DNA of 64,000 nt from Linnemannia schmuckeri (Eukaryota > Mortierellomycota > Mortierellomycetes > Mortierellales > Mortierellaceae). The stretch spans positions 3,844,001 through 3,908,000 of the forward strand of contig JANATG010000001.1 in assembly GCA_029449235.1 (NCBI GenBank), given 5' to 3'. A program made the position numbers and the translations under genes. Shown here in pieces: positions 1 through 11,391 of the stretch. Every line of letters starts with the position of its first letter. Position 1 is the first letter of the stretch. Under the pieces are notes generated by a model. That model saw only the letters and a program-made list of their open reading frames with translations, ran no database searches and had not been told where the DNA came from.

Positions 1-103
1 TTACTCTCTCGCCCCAACCTTCAACCTCTTTTCCTACAATCCCTCTCGTCGTTGACAACCCTCTCTCACTCTACTAACATATCACACCTTTCACATCATA
101 ACA

Positions 104-1213
104 ATGACCGACACCACCACCGCACCCGTTGTTGAGGCCCCCGTCGCCGCCCCCGCCGTCACCAAGGAGGAGACTGCCCCTACTGCCGTTGAGGCTGCTG
201 CTGCTCCCGAGGTCGCCAAGGAGGCCATTGCCGCCGAGCCCGTTGCTTCCGAGATCCCCGCCACTGAGGCTGAGCCTACCTTCTCGACCGCTGTCGAGCC
301 CTCTGAGAACCCCGTCTTGAACGGAGATGGCACTCCTCTCGAGGCTGCTGCGGCCACTGAGGAGACTCCCGCTGCCATCGTCGTTGTCGAGGAGACCACC
401 ACTGAGGTCGTTACTACCCCCACCACCGAGGAGGCTCCCGCCGTCGCCTCCACCTCCAAGGTTGATAAGAAGAAGTCCTGGATTAGCAAATTCACCAGCA
501 GCTTCAAGAAGTTGTCGGACAAGAAGCCCAAGGCTGAGAAGGCTGCCAAGGCTGCCCCCGCCCCCGCTGACAAACCCGCTGCTGCCGACCCCGTTGAGAC
601 TGCTGTCACTGCTGAGGAGACCCCTGCCGTCGCTGCTGTCGAGGAGGCTGCTCCCGCTGTTGCTGCTCCCGTCGAGGAGGCTGCCCCAGCTGTTGCCGCC
701 ACTGAGGAGGCTGCAGCTCCTACCCCCGCTGTTGTTGAGGAGGTCGTCGCTGCCATCGTTGAGGAGGTCCCCGCTATTGCTGATACCGAGCCCGAGGTTG
801 TTGCCGCCGCTGCTGCTGAGGAGGTCGCTGCCATTGCTGCTGTTGAGGAGGAGAAGCCCGCTGCTGAGCTCCCTGCCACTCCCACCACCGCCGAGAAGAC
901 CTCTTCGCCCCTTTCCTCCAAGCTCAGCAAGCGCTTCTCGCTCGGGTTCTTCAAGAACAAGAAGGAGAAGAAGGAGAAGGCTGCCGCTGCTGTCACCCCT
1001 GAGGAGAAGGTTGAGGAGAAGGCTGCTGCCCCTGAGCCCGTTCCTGAGGTTGCCGAGACTGAGGCCGATGCCACTCCCGCTGTTGCTGACGCTGAGGTCG
1101 CTGCTCCCGCGGCCCCCACTAAGGAGGAGACCCCCGCTGTTGTTGAGGAGGCTGCCCCTGTTGTCCCCGAGGCTGCCGTTGAGAAGACTGCCGTCGCTGT
1201 TGCCGCCCACTAA
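104..1213 (+). CDS. Ala/Glu/Pro/Val-rich low-complexity protein, unknown function
   Basis: A single exon of 369 codons. The start is the first ATG after a pyrimidine-rich leader (CATAACAATGAC context). The protein is almost entirely Ala, Glu, Pro, Val and Thr in an acidic repetitive sequence. Two basic patches interrupt it, at about residues 119-149 (KKKSWISKF, then SSFKKLSDKK) and 272-292 (SKLSKRFSLGFFKNKKEKKEK). Both patches pair Ser/Lys-rich sequence with aromatic residues, which suggests membrane or nucleic-acid contact sites in a disordered protein; that is inference only. I see no signal peptide, transmembrane segment or known domain. GCT/GAG/CCC codon repetition keeps most other frames open here, so the antisense frames are not evidence of genes. 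I do not recognise the family. Confidence 0.72.
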   Translation: MTDTTTAPVVEAPVAAPAVTKEETAPTAVEAAAAPEVAKEAIAAEPVASEIPATEAEPTFSTAVEPSENPVLNGDGTPLEAAAATEETPAAIVVVEETTTEVVTTPTTEEAPAVASTSKVDKKKSWISKFTSSFKKLSDKKPKAEKAAKAAPAPADKPAAADPVETAVTAEETPAVAAVEEAAPAVAAPVEEAAPAVAATEEAAAPTPAVVEEVVAAIVEEVPAIADTEPEVVAAAAAEEVAAIAAVEEEKPAAELPATPTTAEKTSSPLSSKLSKRFSLGFFKNKKEKKEKAAAAVTPEEKVEEKAAAPEPVPEVAETEADATPAVADAEVAAPAAPTKEETPAVVEEAAPVVPEAAVEKTAVAVAAH

Positions 1214-1434
1214 GTGCCTGCGCTGTTCATTTTCTTCTTTACCAACCAACCATCGGACAACGGACCTGAGCACCTGGACGGACGCCAGAGGGGGCTGACC
1301 TGATTCGTGATTCGACAGTGATATGCGTTGGCTAAATATGGGCGACTGAGACTGGTAAGCATTCTTTTTCGTTTTGATTGATCACTCTCATCGTCTTCTA
1401 TTCTTTTCTTTTTCTTTGTTACGCAACAATTGGG

Positions 1435-1471
<37 letters not shown>

Positions 1472-3251
1472 CGACGGTCGCACCAATGGACGGATCAAGT
1501 GCTGTTGAGCATATGACATTTCGACCCAACTCAGGAACCTTACTCGGCGTGGCATGGATCGTGCTTTTTTGGGTCTCCTTCTCCCCCTTCGTTGTCCTCT
1601 TTTAGGTCAACCATGTGTGTCTACCTTCCTTTTGTACTCCTTATGCTCTCATGCCCCTATCCATTTCCAACAGCAACCACTGTGCATAGCATACATACTC
1701 TCACCACGCACACATACATACAATATGACATGACCAATCCGTCATTTTTTTTTTTCTTTTTTCCCTCGGCTCCTCTCTTCCTATTGACCCATGGCACATT
1801 CTTTGTTTATCTTTCTCTTGTCTTTTTTTTTTCTCATCCCGTCTGCTACCCCCACCTCTCTATTTCGTCACTCGTACCGTCCTCGGGATTTATGCACCCT
1901 CTCTCGGGCAATACCCAAAACAACAACCACACGGATTATGCAATCGGCATCCCTTAACCTAACCAACTTTCATTTTCTCCAACTCTCATCACATAGACGT
2001 CTGAGCTGCCCCATTCCTCTCACTCTCCTCGCCGTGGCCCATGTTCCCTGTGTCTCTTTTGCTTTTTCTTCGTCGTTTATTATTCAAAATTTGTCCATCT
2101 TCGTTATTGTTCATTTTCTTCTACTCCCTTTTTACCAACTCAAAAAGCTGTATCTTTACTCCCTCCCTAATATCCTTCACAACCCTTCTATCACAAAAAG
2201 TTGTATTCCTTTTTTTCACGTTAGCAACATCCCCCCTTTTTCTACCTTAATTACTAATTTGTTGTGAAAAAAAAAAATTCTCAATGGAAACAATAAAAAA
2301 ACAGAAGCATCTTTTAAACATTACCATCATCCCCCTTTTTTATTACCTTGGTTAATATTCGTTTCAACTTGTGGTGACTCCTACTTTTTTTTCTACCTAG
2401 CGCCAACGGTAGGGATCGATTGTGCTCAGGATCAAGCAAAGTTGCAAAGGAGGTCTTTGATTGATTTGATCACAAGAGCAAGGAGAAGGAGGCGAGAGAA
2501 GCGGGCACTGTTTTTTTTCCTTTCCTTGTGGTCATCTGAACATTTTTTTTAACTTGTGAATCGTTAACAATCGGAGGGAGGTGTCAAAAGTACAGGTTCC
2601 CAAGTACTCACCGAGCCCTGAGGGTACACGTTCGACCTCACTTTGAAAAAGGGCGACAAAAGGCGAGTGAATGGCGGGGATTATGAATGTGCGTGCATGA
2701 ATCTGAACGGATGCAGTATCGGCCCAGGGGCGTCCTGCCCTTCTTCAGCTGTTATCTTTCCAACGTGTTCCATTCTTCTTGGATTTTCGCCGCGCCATGA
2801 AAAATCACTGAAATGGCAAAGTTAACGAACGACATTTGAAAGTGAAAAGATCCCGTTCAGGGTTGTTGTTCCGCATAATCGGACAGAGTCTATACTTCCT
2901 TGCCATCACACTAACTACGCCGACGCCTATATCCACCTACGCCCTTTTTTTTTTTTTTTTTTTTTTTTTTGTATTTACCTCCTCAACCTCAACCTCAACC
3001 TCAACCTCAACACATGTCACCCCCTTTTTTTCTTCTTTTCTTTGGATGAAAGAAGGTCCGTTCATTGTTTGCAATTTTTTTTTGTGAGAATGTGAGTATG
3101 GTTGCAGCAGGAGCGTGTGCCGCAGGAAGGCAAGCAAAAGGGCATAGAAATTCGAAAGGGACAAGAGAGAGGAGCACAACCCCTTAAAAAATCCTTTTTT
3201 ATATGCTAGCCAGTCGACGTTGGTTAGAACTTCCTTTCAAACTTATTCAAT
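1214..3251. other. Intergenic region with poly(T) tracts and a CTCAAC microsatellite
   Basis: About 2 kb with no coding sequence I can support. It holds the 3' UTR of the upstream gene, a T run of more than 30 at about 1439-1472, another at about 2947-2970, and a hexanucleotide CTCAAC/CTCAAC array at about 2977-3010. The last 100-200 bases should carry the RPS15 promoter. The short open frames here have neither codon bias nor family resemblance. Confidence 0.6.
2977..3010. repeat. (CTCAAC)n microsatellite
   Basis: Five to six tandem CTCAAC units lie about 240 bp upstream of the RPS15 start codon. It may be neutral or part of the promoter; nothing in the sequence decides between these. Confidence 0.8.
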
Positions 3252-4491
3252 ATGGTGCGTGACTGCGGTAGCAATCACTATTGAACTACTCTCACTCAGG
3301 ATTGTCGATCAAGTATCCATGGGCGCCTGACCGGATGGCCAACCATCCATCCATCGATACCATTCAACAGGAAGAGAGAATAAGAGAGACATCCTGAGCA
3401 GGACTATTGTCAATTGTACGGAGGAGGAGGAACTATGCAGAAAAACAGAGAGATCGCGATTAAACTTTGAAGGATCTGCATTGTTGAGACAAAGGGTGTT
3501 GAACTGGCGATCTGATGGTGCGGCCACTCAGCAATCGCTGGCTTTTGACATATCCGACAACACCACGATCAACAACACGATGACCTTTGCAGGAGCGGGA
3601 GTACTTCAGAGCAGTCAGCTACTGCAAGTTGTCTCAACTTCCCTATTATCTGGCATAAGAACACACAACTCGGAACCAGCAGCTCTTTTTACCTCTGTCA
3701 ACTCTCCTAGCTGTTATCAACTCCCTCACTCGATCGACAACTTCCGCCAACAGAACGCCAGTCAAAGGAGCAACGATCGCCTTTTTTTTCTGGAAGCAAA
3801 GTGTGTCGGACAGGAACAGGAATCACTTATTTTTTTTCATGGTGGGCAAGGAATCAAGATTCGATGCTACCACCAGAGCAATAAATACGCACGAGGAAGA
3901 TAGATGGCATCCGTACAGAAGACAAAACGTCGACTCTGCAGGAACCCACCAGGAACAAAAACAGACTACCCTTCAACAATACAACAGCATCAGAATACTC
4001 AACAAGCCCACTTCCATTATCCACCTACCAAATAGGCTGACGAACACCACGACGACGCCGCCCTCGATGCGAGAAAGAAGAGAACCTTCCGCAAGTTCTC
4101 GTACCGCGGTATTGATCTCGACAAGCTCTTGGACCTCTCGTCCGAGCAGTTGATGGACCTCGTCAACGCCCGCCCCCGCAGACGTTTCCAGCGCGGTCTT
4201 AAGCGCAAGCCTATGGGTCTCATCAAGAAGCTCCGTCAGGCCAAGAAGGACGCCCCTGCCCTCGAGAAGCCCGCCGTCGTCAAGACCCACCTCCGTAACA
4301 TGATTGTCGTTCCCGAGATGATCGGCTCCATCGTCGGTGTCTACAACGGAAAGACCTTCAACCAGGTCGAGATCAAGCCCGAGATGATTGGTCACTACCT
4401 CGGAGAGTTCTCCATCACCTACAAGCCCGTCAAGCACGGTCGCCCTGGTATTGGTGCTACTCACTCTTCCCGTTTCATTCCCCTCAAGTAA
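3252..4491 (+). CDS. RPS15: 40S ribosomal protein S15 (uS19)
   Basis: A component of the small ribosomal subunit head. Exon 2 (4036-4491) encodes the family core: RTFRKFSYRGIDLDKLLDLS, SEQLMDLVNARPRRRF, and a C-terminus with GRPGIGATHSSRFIPLK. Exon 2 opens with GCT GAC directly after an AATAG acceptor and has no in-frame ATG before the conserved N-terminus. I therefore place exon 1 at 3252-3254, an ATG followed at once by a GTGCGT donor. This gives an N-terminus MADEHHDD and 152 residues, normal for the family. The 781-nt intron thus separates the start codon from all other codons. The neighbour RPL26 is convergent. The conserved part is certain; the one-codon first exon is inferred. Confidence 0.93.
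3255..4035 (+). other. Long first intron of RPS15
   Basis: GT(GCGT) to (AAT)AG, 781 nt, directly behind the start codon. Introns of ribosomal protein genes sometimes host snoRNAs, but I found no convincing pair of C/D boxes here. Confidence 0.65.
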
Positions 4492-4960
4492 ATTTTGCTT
4501 TGCACCGCGGGGCATTCTTTTTTACGAGAACCACAAACAAGGAACAACAAACCTCTTCAATACAGAAATCGCAAAAAAAAAAAAAAACTCGCTTTCTGGG
4601 CCTCATTGGTTTTTCTGTTATCGCTTTGGACCAAGGAAAGTGGATGTCGGAGTGTGTTGCGAAAGAATGATGAAATCGCGTTCAAACGAAGACCGGTGCC
4701 TGGAGAACAAAAGGCTCAAATCTGCAAAAGTGAGTGAGACTTTAGAATTGGGCTAAGTCGCGTTCTTCTTTTGCTTCGTTCATTTTTTTGATGTTCTGAT
4801 CCTTTACCCGAACTAAACAAAGCGCACATGAGAGAACAGACAAAGGAGAGAACAGAAAAAAATTACAAGTACGTTGATTTTATTACAAAAGGAAAGAAGA
4901 GATGATTATTTTCTTTCGATAGGGAGCTTGTTGACAAGCACAGAAAAAAAGCAAACAAGT
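4492..4960. other. Convergent 3' region between RPS15 and RPL26
   Basis: Holds both 3' UTRs, with A-rich tracts near 4573-4588 and 4855-4862. I see no gene in it. Confidence 0.6.
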
Positions 4961-6410
4961 TTACTCCTGCATGGCCTCGATCTTCTTGGAACGATCCTTG
5001 CGCTCGAGAAGATCCTTGCGGTCCTTGTCCATATGGACCCTGGTGATGACGACCTTGGAGGGGTGGATGCCGACGGGGACGGCAGCACCGTTGGCCTTCT
5101 CGCGGTTGACGCGCTCAATGTGAATGACCCACTTGCGGCGGTAGACCTGGACAACCTTACCCTCGCGACCCTTGAACGAGCCGCGGACAACCATGACCTC
5201 GTCATCCTTGCGGATGGGGAGCGAGCGAGCCTATATCATATTGGATAGTTGAAATGGTTAGATGTCTGCGTCTTTTTGCGTTAATTGTGGTGGTGCTGTT
5301 GCATGTTTGCAATAGTCTAGTATTGTTTGTTGTCAATGGCTGTTGGTTGGTGATCCAGGCGCGTTGTTAAAAAAAGATCTCTCTCGAGGTGTGTCGACAA
5401 TGGAGGTAAATTCGGATCTGGATGATAATACTGCCTGCCTTCAGGATCGTCGTGGTTGCTGTGCTACTGAAAACAATTGCGCTATCTTGCCCTATACTGT
5501 CGCTGCGTTGTCGAATCCACAGGTCGTCCCTGAACTTGAGGCACTTAAGGAAAGAAGTAAAAGGGCGTAGCTCGCCTTACCGAGATCAAAGTCTAGTCTC
5601 GTTATTGTTCAAGAAAAAGAAATGTCTGCTTTTTCGTTTTCAGAGGGGTGGCCCGACCGCAAAACTTACGCTGTGCTTCTCCCGGAGTTCCTTGGAGAGG
5701 GACGCGCTCATAATCTTACGACGAAGATCAGAGGGAGCAGAAAAGTGGGCCTTTCTGCTCTTGCGGCGGGAGGAGCTAACATCTACAGGGGGTTTGTAGA
5801 ATTATAGTCCGTCGCGAGTATGTGTTTGTGTGGAGGGGATAGTAGGAGGGGTGGTGTTAAGTGGAGGGTGGTTGGTTGTGTATTGGTGGTGTTGGCGGCA
5901 GGGAGTAAGGGTGGTGTGGGTGGATGGGAGCGAGGGTATAGAGCGGCGATAGGTTGCAAAGTGGTGTAAATAAAGAGAAAGGAGAGAAAAAAGTTTTAAT
6001 TAGAAAATTGATCAACTGCATTTTTAGTGGCGTAAGTTTAAGGTCGCCTGGTTCCTGACACACACTACCAAGAAAAGTCCGCCTGTTTCTAATAACAAAA
6101 GTATATTATCTCCAAGGTAGCTATGGCTTCCCCTGTTGTGCAGAATGGACGTACTCTTTAGCACTATTCTCATTCCTTCTTTCTTTGTGTGTGTTCCTGC
6201 TCACATCACATCATCTTTCAATTCCAAATATTTCCTTCCTTTTTTTTATGTCAAGGTGTGGAGAGCAGTGTGGGTGTAGACAAGTGGTGGATGATCGATG
6301 AATTGACGCTTAGGGTTGGCGTGTATGATGTTAAAAGTGCCAGGATATGCCGATGGATGAATACAAGGAATAGGATCATGCATGATGTTCATACCGATGG
6401 ACTGCTTCAT
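4961..6410 (-). CDS. RPL26: 60S ribosomal protein L26 (uL24)
   Basis: A large-subunit protein near the polypeptide exit tunnel, with a KOW motif. Exon 3 (4961-5230) carries the family signature LPIRKDDEVMVVRGSFKGRE, VYRRKWVIHIERV and a C-terminal DKDRKDLLERKD. Exon 2 (5670-5782) encodes DVSSSRRKSRKAHFSAPS and LSKELREKHS. Exon 1 is only 16 nt (6395-6410, MKQSI plus one base) with a GTATGA donor; it was found because yeast L26 begins M-A-K-Q-S-L-D-V-S-S. The frame closes over all junctions to 132 residues, normal for the family. Intron 1 is 612 nt and intron 2 is 439 nt. The start is head-to-head with tRNA-Leu, about 190 bp away. Confidence 0.94.
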
Positions 6411-6601
6411 GGTAGTAGTAGTGGATGGATACGAAAGAGAGGAAGGAGCCGCACAGTGAGAGGCCGATGAACCACTTTCAACAATCGACAAAAAGCAAAA
6501 TTGGCACGTGACTAAGAGCACGTGCTCACGTCAGGTGATAATTTATATTATTAAAATAAAATTGCGTTAGGAATTCACATTTTATCAGGATCCACTTTAA
6601 T
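6411..6601. promoter_or_regulatory. Bidirectional Pol II/Pol III promoter interval
   Basis: These 191 bp separate the RPL26 start codon (-) from tRNA-Leu (+). They include an AT-rich block at about 6538-6562 and the palindrome CACGTG at 6506-6511 with a nearby repeat (6519-6525). The RPL26 core promoter must lie here, because the tRNA gene occupies the next bases. The assignment is from position; the motifs are only suggestive. Confidence 0.5.
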
Positions 6602-6684
6602 GGAGAGATGGCCGAGTTGGTCTAAGGCGCCGCGTTAAGGCCGCGGTCTATTCGTAGGCGTGGGTTCAAATCCCACTCTCTTCA
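6602..6684 (+). tRNA. tRNA-Leu (anticodon AAG)
   Basis: An 83-nt class II tRNA. The acceptor GGAGAGA pairs with TCTCTTC. The anticodon stem CCGCG/CGCGG encloses loop TTAAGGC, so the anticodon is AAG, reading CUU/CUC as inosine. It has a long variable arm, a GTGGGTTCAAATCCCAC T-arm (B box GGTTCAAATCC) and discriminator A. No intron is visible. A T-rich stretch with TTTT follows within 10 bases and can serve as Pol III terminator. Confidence 0.95.
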
Positions 6685-7176
6685 TAATCTTTTGCCTCAC
6701 AAGCATTGATTTTTTTTCTGTTCCTGCTTGGTCCCTCTTGGAGAAGACAAGCGTCCCTGCGTTTTGCGCTGATATGAGAAGTGCGACAGATACAACCCTT
6801 TTTGTCTGATTCTCCTTTGTGAAGAAAAGAAAAGTCGCTGTCAAGTGTTATTGATGCGTTTCCTTACTTTCGTTGACACCATGGCTGAGCGGCTTTTTTT
6901 AGATTGCTGACTTCATGGTCGTGTGTGCGTCTGTTAGTCCAGAAGATGGGTGGCAGAAAGCCGAGACAGCTTTTATTTTCAAACTCCAAGCGAAGTGGGC
7001 TGTGAGGCTTTTGTGCTGGAATAAAAAAAGGAAAGCCCGCACCACCTGGACCTTTCTTCTTCCTTACTTCCTCCTCTTCTCCTTTCATTCCTCATTCCTC
7101 TCCTCTTTCTTCCTCAACTCGAATCCCATTCATTCTGCTCCTCCCCCTTCCATCTTCGCACGGAGTAAAGAACCAA
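6685..7176. other. Intergenic region and 5' leader of the membrane-protein gene
   Basis: About 490 bp, with a strongly pyrimidine-rich stretch at 7050-7160, as in the 5' leaders of other genes in this window. I see no gene in it. Confidence 0.55.
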
Positions 7177-8992
7177 ATGGACACAAGAGGTCTACCATCG
7201 TCGTCACCATCATCAAGTCAAGCCCCCTACCAACGCGTCCCCAACCTCTCCTCTGGGCCTATCATGGACTACTCCTACACTAGTAACACCAGCAACCTGC
7301 CTCCTGCAGAAGAGCTCGCCCACAACAACGGCACGACTGGCGGATATGTCTACCCCTCCCCCTCAGACCAACAACTTCAATTCAACCGTCCTGCATCATC
7401 CTCAACCGCCGCTGCATACGACAAAAGTAGTAACACTCCTCAGAACCCTTACCACAACCCCTTCTACCCTGACCATTCTCAACAACATCAAGACGACGAC
7501 AACAACCAGCTCTCCTCCTCTGTGCCCCTCCGCCTCGACAATGACAACCTCAGCAACGACAATCACCACGACGAAGATGCCGAATCCATCGTACCTGCAT
7601 ACCTTACCACAATCACTCCGCCAGGAAAAATCCTCCTCCTTCAAACCCTGACCACCCTCTCAACCATCGTCTTCACCGTCTTGCCCGTCGTGATCAAGGC
7701 CGGTCCGGACGCGACTTGGGGCAACTGGTATACTTGGCAGGATGCTGTTCGGTTGATTGAGCCCTTTATCAGTGGGTTGTTTCATTCCTGGTTCTTTTAT
7801 TCCTCGGATCTTATGAGGCGTTGGAATCGGGGTTCTGGCAGTGATAGTCAGCAGGAAAACTATCGCGACTCTACGGTGAAGAGATCGGGATCTTGGGGGG
7901 ATGTGGTGCTGGATGATAAGCAAGGCGAAGGAAGGTCCGGAGAAGGAGAAGGCGACATTCCATTGAATGACCGGAATCAACAGCAGCAGAATCAGTACTA
8001 CAGCCCGTCAACTACGAAAAAAGCGTCATGGAAACAGACTACAATGTTCAAGGCCCTTCTTGCAAACGTATTCACATTCTTCTTAATCCTCTATGTCACC
8101 GGTGCCGCCATCCACACCGCCGCCGCATTCTTCAAGAACATTCTCGTCCTTTTCCTCGAACAATACTCTCAGGGGATCGGTCTCTCGACTCACCCACCCA
8201 CCACAGGCGATGGACAACTCTCCTTCGCGCTGGCGACACAACTCAAGGAGGGTTACCTGTTGATCCAGGATACGTGGGAGCATAATATCTCGCATTACAT
8301 GTATGCCTTGGGAGCACTTGGCATGTCCTGGTGTGAGATGGTGGCCTATTCAGGTCAGGTCTTGCCAGTGGGTGTTAACCTCGCCAGAGTTGGGCAGGTC
8401 TCGATGAATGGTAGTCGGCTGGGTGTCAGGAGCAGGAAGAGCAGTAAGCGACTGGTTCTTTTGTGGATCTTGGCCGGTGTCCTCTATGGCGGTATCGTCG
8501 CAGGTAAATGTGCTTTTCACAACCGGGCGTAAATAATTACCGTTGCAATTTTGTATTATTTGCTTGCTGAAGTGAAATGACATTGTCGTGTGATTGATAA
8601 TCGCCTTTTGTGGGCGCCCGGATAAAGTGAATGAAAACAAGGCGACAACAGCCCGTCAAGTTCCTGTCTCACCACTCACCCGCTCACTCTTTCCCGATCC
8701 GATCGCATCTTCTTTATTTTCCTTCTCCCACATAGGCGTCGCATGTCAATATCCAAAGGGCCTGTACGTTGGACTCATCTATGTTGCCGCCCTGTTCCTG
8801 ATCCTGGTGACCTACATCCTCTCCCGCCCCACACGAGGCCTATTCACGCTCGGACGCCACTATATTCTACAAACATATCTCATTGGTATGGTTGTTGCCA
8901 CAGTGGCAATTGTCATCTACTTGGCCGTCCACCACTTTGAGTTCCTGACCAGTAACGATAAATCCCATCTTGCTTCCACCACTCGACCATAA
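7177..8992 (+). CDS. Multipass membrane protein, unknown function
   Basis: Two exons (7177-8503 and 8736-8992) joined in phase 1 (GTCGCAG/GTAAAT donor, CACATAG acceptor) give 527 residues. Residues 1-145 are a polar, Ser/Asn/Gln/Pro-rich cytosolic-type tail. Hydrophobic segments follow at about 152-172, 192-209, 290-318, 371-392, 426-447, 451-473 and 490-510. A charged loop at 215-285 lies between the second and third. There is no N-terminal signal peptide. The segments after residue 426 form a compact bundle, and the intron sits inside it. I do not recognise a named family; a fungus-specific plasma-membrane or vacuolar protein is possible. The model is supported by the uninterrupted hydrophobic pattern across the splice. 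Confidence 0.8.
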
Positions 8993-9244
8993 GCAAGATA
9001 CTCTTGAATACAACAAAAAACGTATGTAATATAAAATACCCTCTCATGACTCTCGAAGCGCAATTGATCTTCTCGTTTTCAAATAGTATCCTGCTTTCCC
9101 CTTATAAAAATGAAGCTACTGAGGCCCTCAAAACGGTCGTTTTTCTTTTAATGGGTCGGTTTTTTTTGCGTTATTGTTCATTTGTTTGGTAAAACTCTAC
9201 CTCGTCTTATTTTTCTACAAAGAGAGAAAAGAAAAAAAGGTGAT

Positions 9245-11020
9245 CTAGTAGAAGGATCCCTCTGGGGGTTGAGGGAGCTTCCTGTTCTGGGGCAAAGCCA
9301 TCTCACTAAATGATGACAATGAACGGAATAAAAGGGACAAGTAGGTAGTGGGGATAAGTAAGTAAGTGATCCGATTTGCAACCCATGGTGCCCATACCCT
9401 GCAGAATCAAGATATCCATGTCTCCTCGTATGTAAGGTATCTTACCGACGCAACTCGGTCAGGACAGTCTCGAGGCCGTAGTTCCTCTTCCAATTGCTCA
9501 GGCAAGCCAATCTCGACGAGTCAACCTACAGTTGACAAAGAAACGATGAAGAAAAAACGTGTTAGGACGAGGGAGACAAGTGTTATAAAGTGCAAAATAG
9601 CAAGGCTAAGAAGATGCTTTCGCCTGTTCAGAGTCCTACCAGACCAGTATTCTGGTTCACGCAGGGCAAGTTGATGCGGGAGACAAATGAGACAGTGGGA
9701 GGAACATCTGGGTAGGAGTCGCCACAGTACAGACGAAGACTATAAATCCTGTTCTCGTGAACGGACTAATATTGAAAGAGAGCAAGAAAAAGAAACAATT
9801 AGTAAAAGAAAAGAGAGAGAAAGCTATATGAAAGAGGTGCATTGCATAAGCCATCAAAATCGATCTCCTCGCCACCACTTGTTTTGCTTGCTTCAATCCC
9901 TACGCTGTTTGTCTGCTTGTCATAAGCAAGCATTCTCTCTTCTGATGCCTCCACCCCCTTGCTTGCTACCATTTGCCCATCTCATGATCCTATTCGTTGT
10001 TGTACCTCCTTCTTTCTCACACACTGTCACATCCCACCCATTCATCCAAAGTTTTGCTTTGTCTTACTCGGGGGTTATGAAGGCTTAAAAGATGGATTGG
10101 TGAACCGGTCCAACCACAACGTACAAAAAAGAAACTTCTTTTCTCTTGTCTCATTATCCACGCCACACTCAGGGCAAGAAAAGCAAAAAAACAAAAAATT
10201 GACTTACGTGTCCAGGGCCGAGGATGGTACCGTTCCAGTGGGACATCAACATATCATCGCCGTCCGTCAGCCCATAACTGCACGTTCCATCACCAATACC
10301 CTTCTCGCCTTTCTCGAGCTCTTCCATCAACTTGAAGTTACGGGGAACTATGTTTGAGAGAAGACAGAGGTAGATGATAAGAAAGAGTGCGTAGATATGA
10401 ACCTGTTAGTGATCCATGAGTTGGATTGCAAATGGGTGTAGATGGGCATATGGGTGTGTGTTCACGCTCCGAAGGCAGTTAGTGGCCTTGGAAGTCGACC
10501 GGTAGACTCTTTTTGTCATTCTCGCTTATGTGACGGTACGCCCTGGTCCTCGTTTGTTGCTTGTCATTGTAGTGGCGGTAATAGTTGCGTCCGCCCTCAT
10601 TGTTGACAAGTCAATCACAAACATACTTAATCGTCCTCAACATCCAAATTGAAAAAAAACGACATCGACTCGCTTTACTCCTCCTTTTCCCAACGCATCA
10701 CGCAATCACAAAAAAAGGGCGTTAAAGTGGAAAGCCATAAACGATTAGCGTCAAATAGACATAAAACCAGAGCTGAAAAGAATCGTTGTGACCCATGCTC
10801 TTATCGACAACAGTACACGCGTCCAGTAGCAGCAGCAGTAGCAACAAGTGTTCCTGAGCCCCCTGTTCGCTCACCCAGCCTCTTCTCTTCGAGTCAAGCG
10901 AGCAAGTCTCCTGTGATGCGGCTGTATACTGTATACTTGTGTTGCAGGTGTCGTTTGAAGATGGTCGATGGGGAACAGTGCATGCCAATAAAGGGGGGAT
11001 AGTGACATACTCTTTGCCAT
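9245..11020 (-). CDS. MMS2: Ubiquitin-conjugating enzyme variant Mms2/UEV1
   Basis: A catalytically inactive E2 variant that pairs with Ubc13 to build Lys63-linked ubiquitin chains in error-free DNA damage tolerance. Five exons: 11011-11020, 10208-10347, 9640-9765, 9446-9525, 9245-9305. The frame closes to 138 residues, typical of the family. Diagnostic pieces are PRNFKLMEELEKGEKGIGDG, WNGTILGPGH, HENRIYSL, YPDVPPTVSFVSRIN, LPCVN and the C-terminus KLPQPPEG. The E2 active-site cysteine and HPN motif are absent, as expected for a UEV. Exon 1 contributes just MAK plus one base (yeast Mms2 begins M-S-K-V) and is followed by a 663-nt intron with a GTATGT donor; this first exon is the least certain part. 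The gene is tandem with and downstream of the trehalose gene, both on the minus strand. Confidence 0.92.
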
Positions 11021-11391
11021 AGTTGGTTGCTGGTTGTTATTGCGGTGGTGTGGTGTGGTTTTGGTTGTAAAAAAGAGAAAAAGAAAAAAAAAAAAAAAAA
11101 AAAAACGAAAACACAAAAACCGAGTCAAAATCGATTGAGAGGTGTGAATGACGTGAGGAAAAATTAGATCTTGAGGCGTGGATGATGATTGTGTACTGTT
11201 TGGTGTATGTGTGTGTGTGCCATGCATGCAAATGATTTTTCTTTTACTTTTGTATGCTGTGTGTGTCTGTTTGTCTGTCTGTCTGTCTATGTCGGCTGAG
11301 TAAAAGGAGTCTACACCTTGCCGCTTTTATCTTCATAACTCCTCTTCTTTTGTCAAAGATGGACCAAGGCGTCTCTTCTCTTTTTCTTTTT
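11021..11391. other. MMS2 upstream region with simple repeats
   Basis: 370 bp between the TPS stop codon and the MMS2 start. It contains an A run of about 20 at 11086-11105, a short GT run near 11208-11219 and a (GTCT)n tetranucleotide tract at about 11265-11289. The MMS2 promoter is expected here. Confidence 0.5.

Noticed and set aside
74..1298. Long open frames in other frames and on the opposite strand over the first gene (up to 399 codons)
   Set aside because: They arise from GCT/GAG/CCC codon repetition that avoids stops in all frames. Only the plus-strand frame has the leader, start context and distinct non-repetitive patches.
3570..3680. Box C/D snoRNA inside the RPS15 intron
   Set aside because: A CGATGA resembles a C box, but no properly spaced CTGA D box or terminal stem was found.
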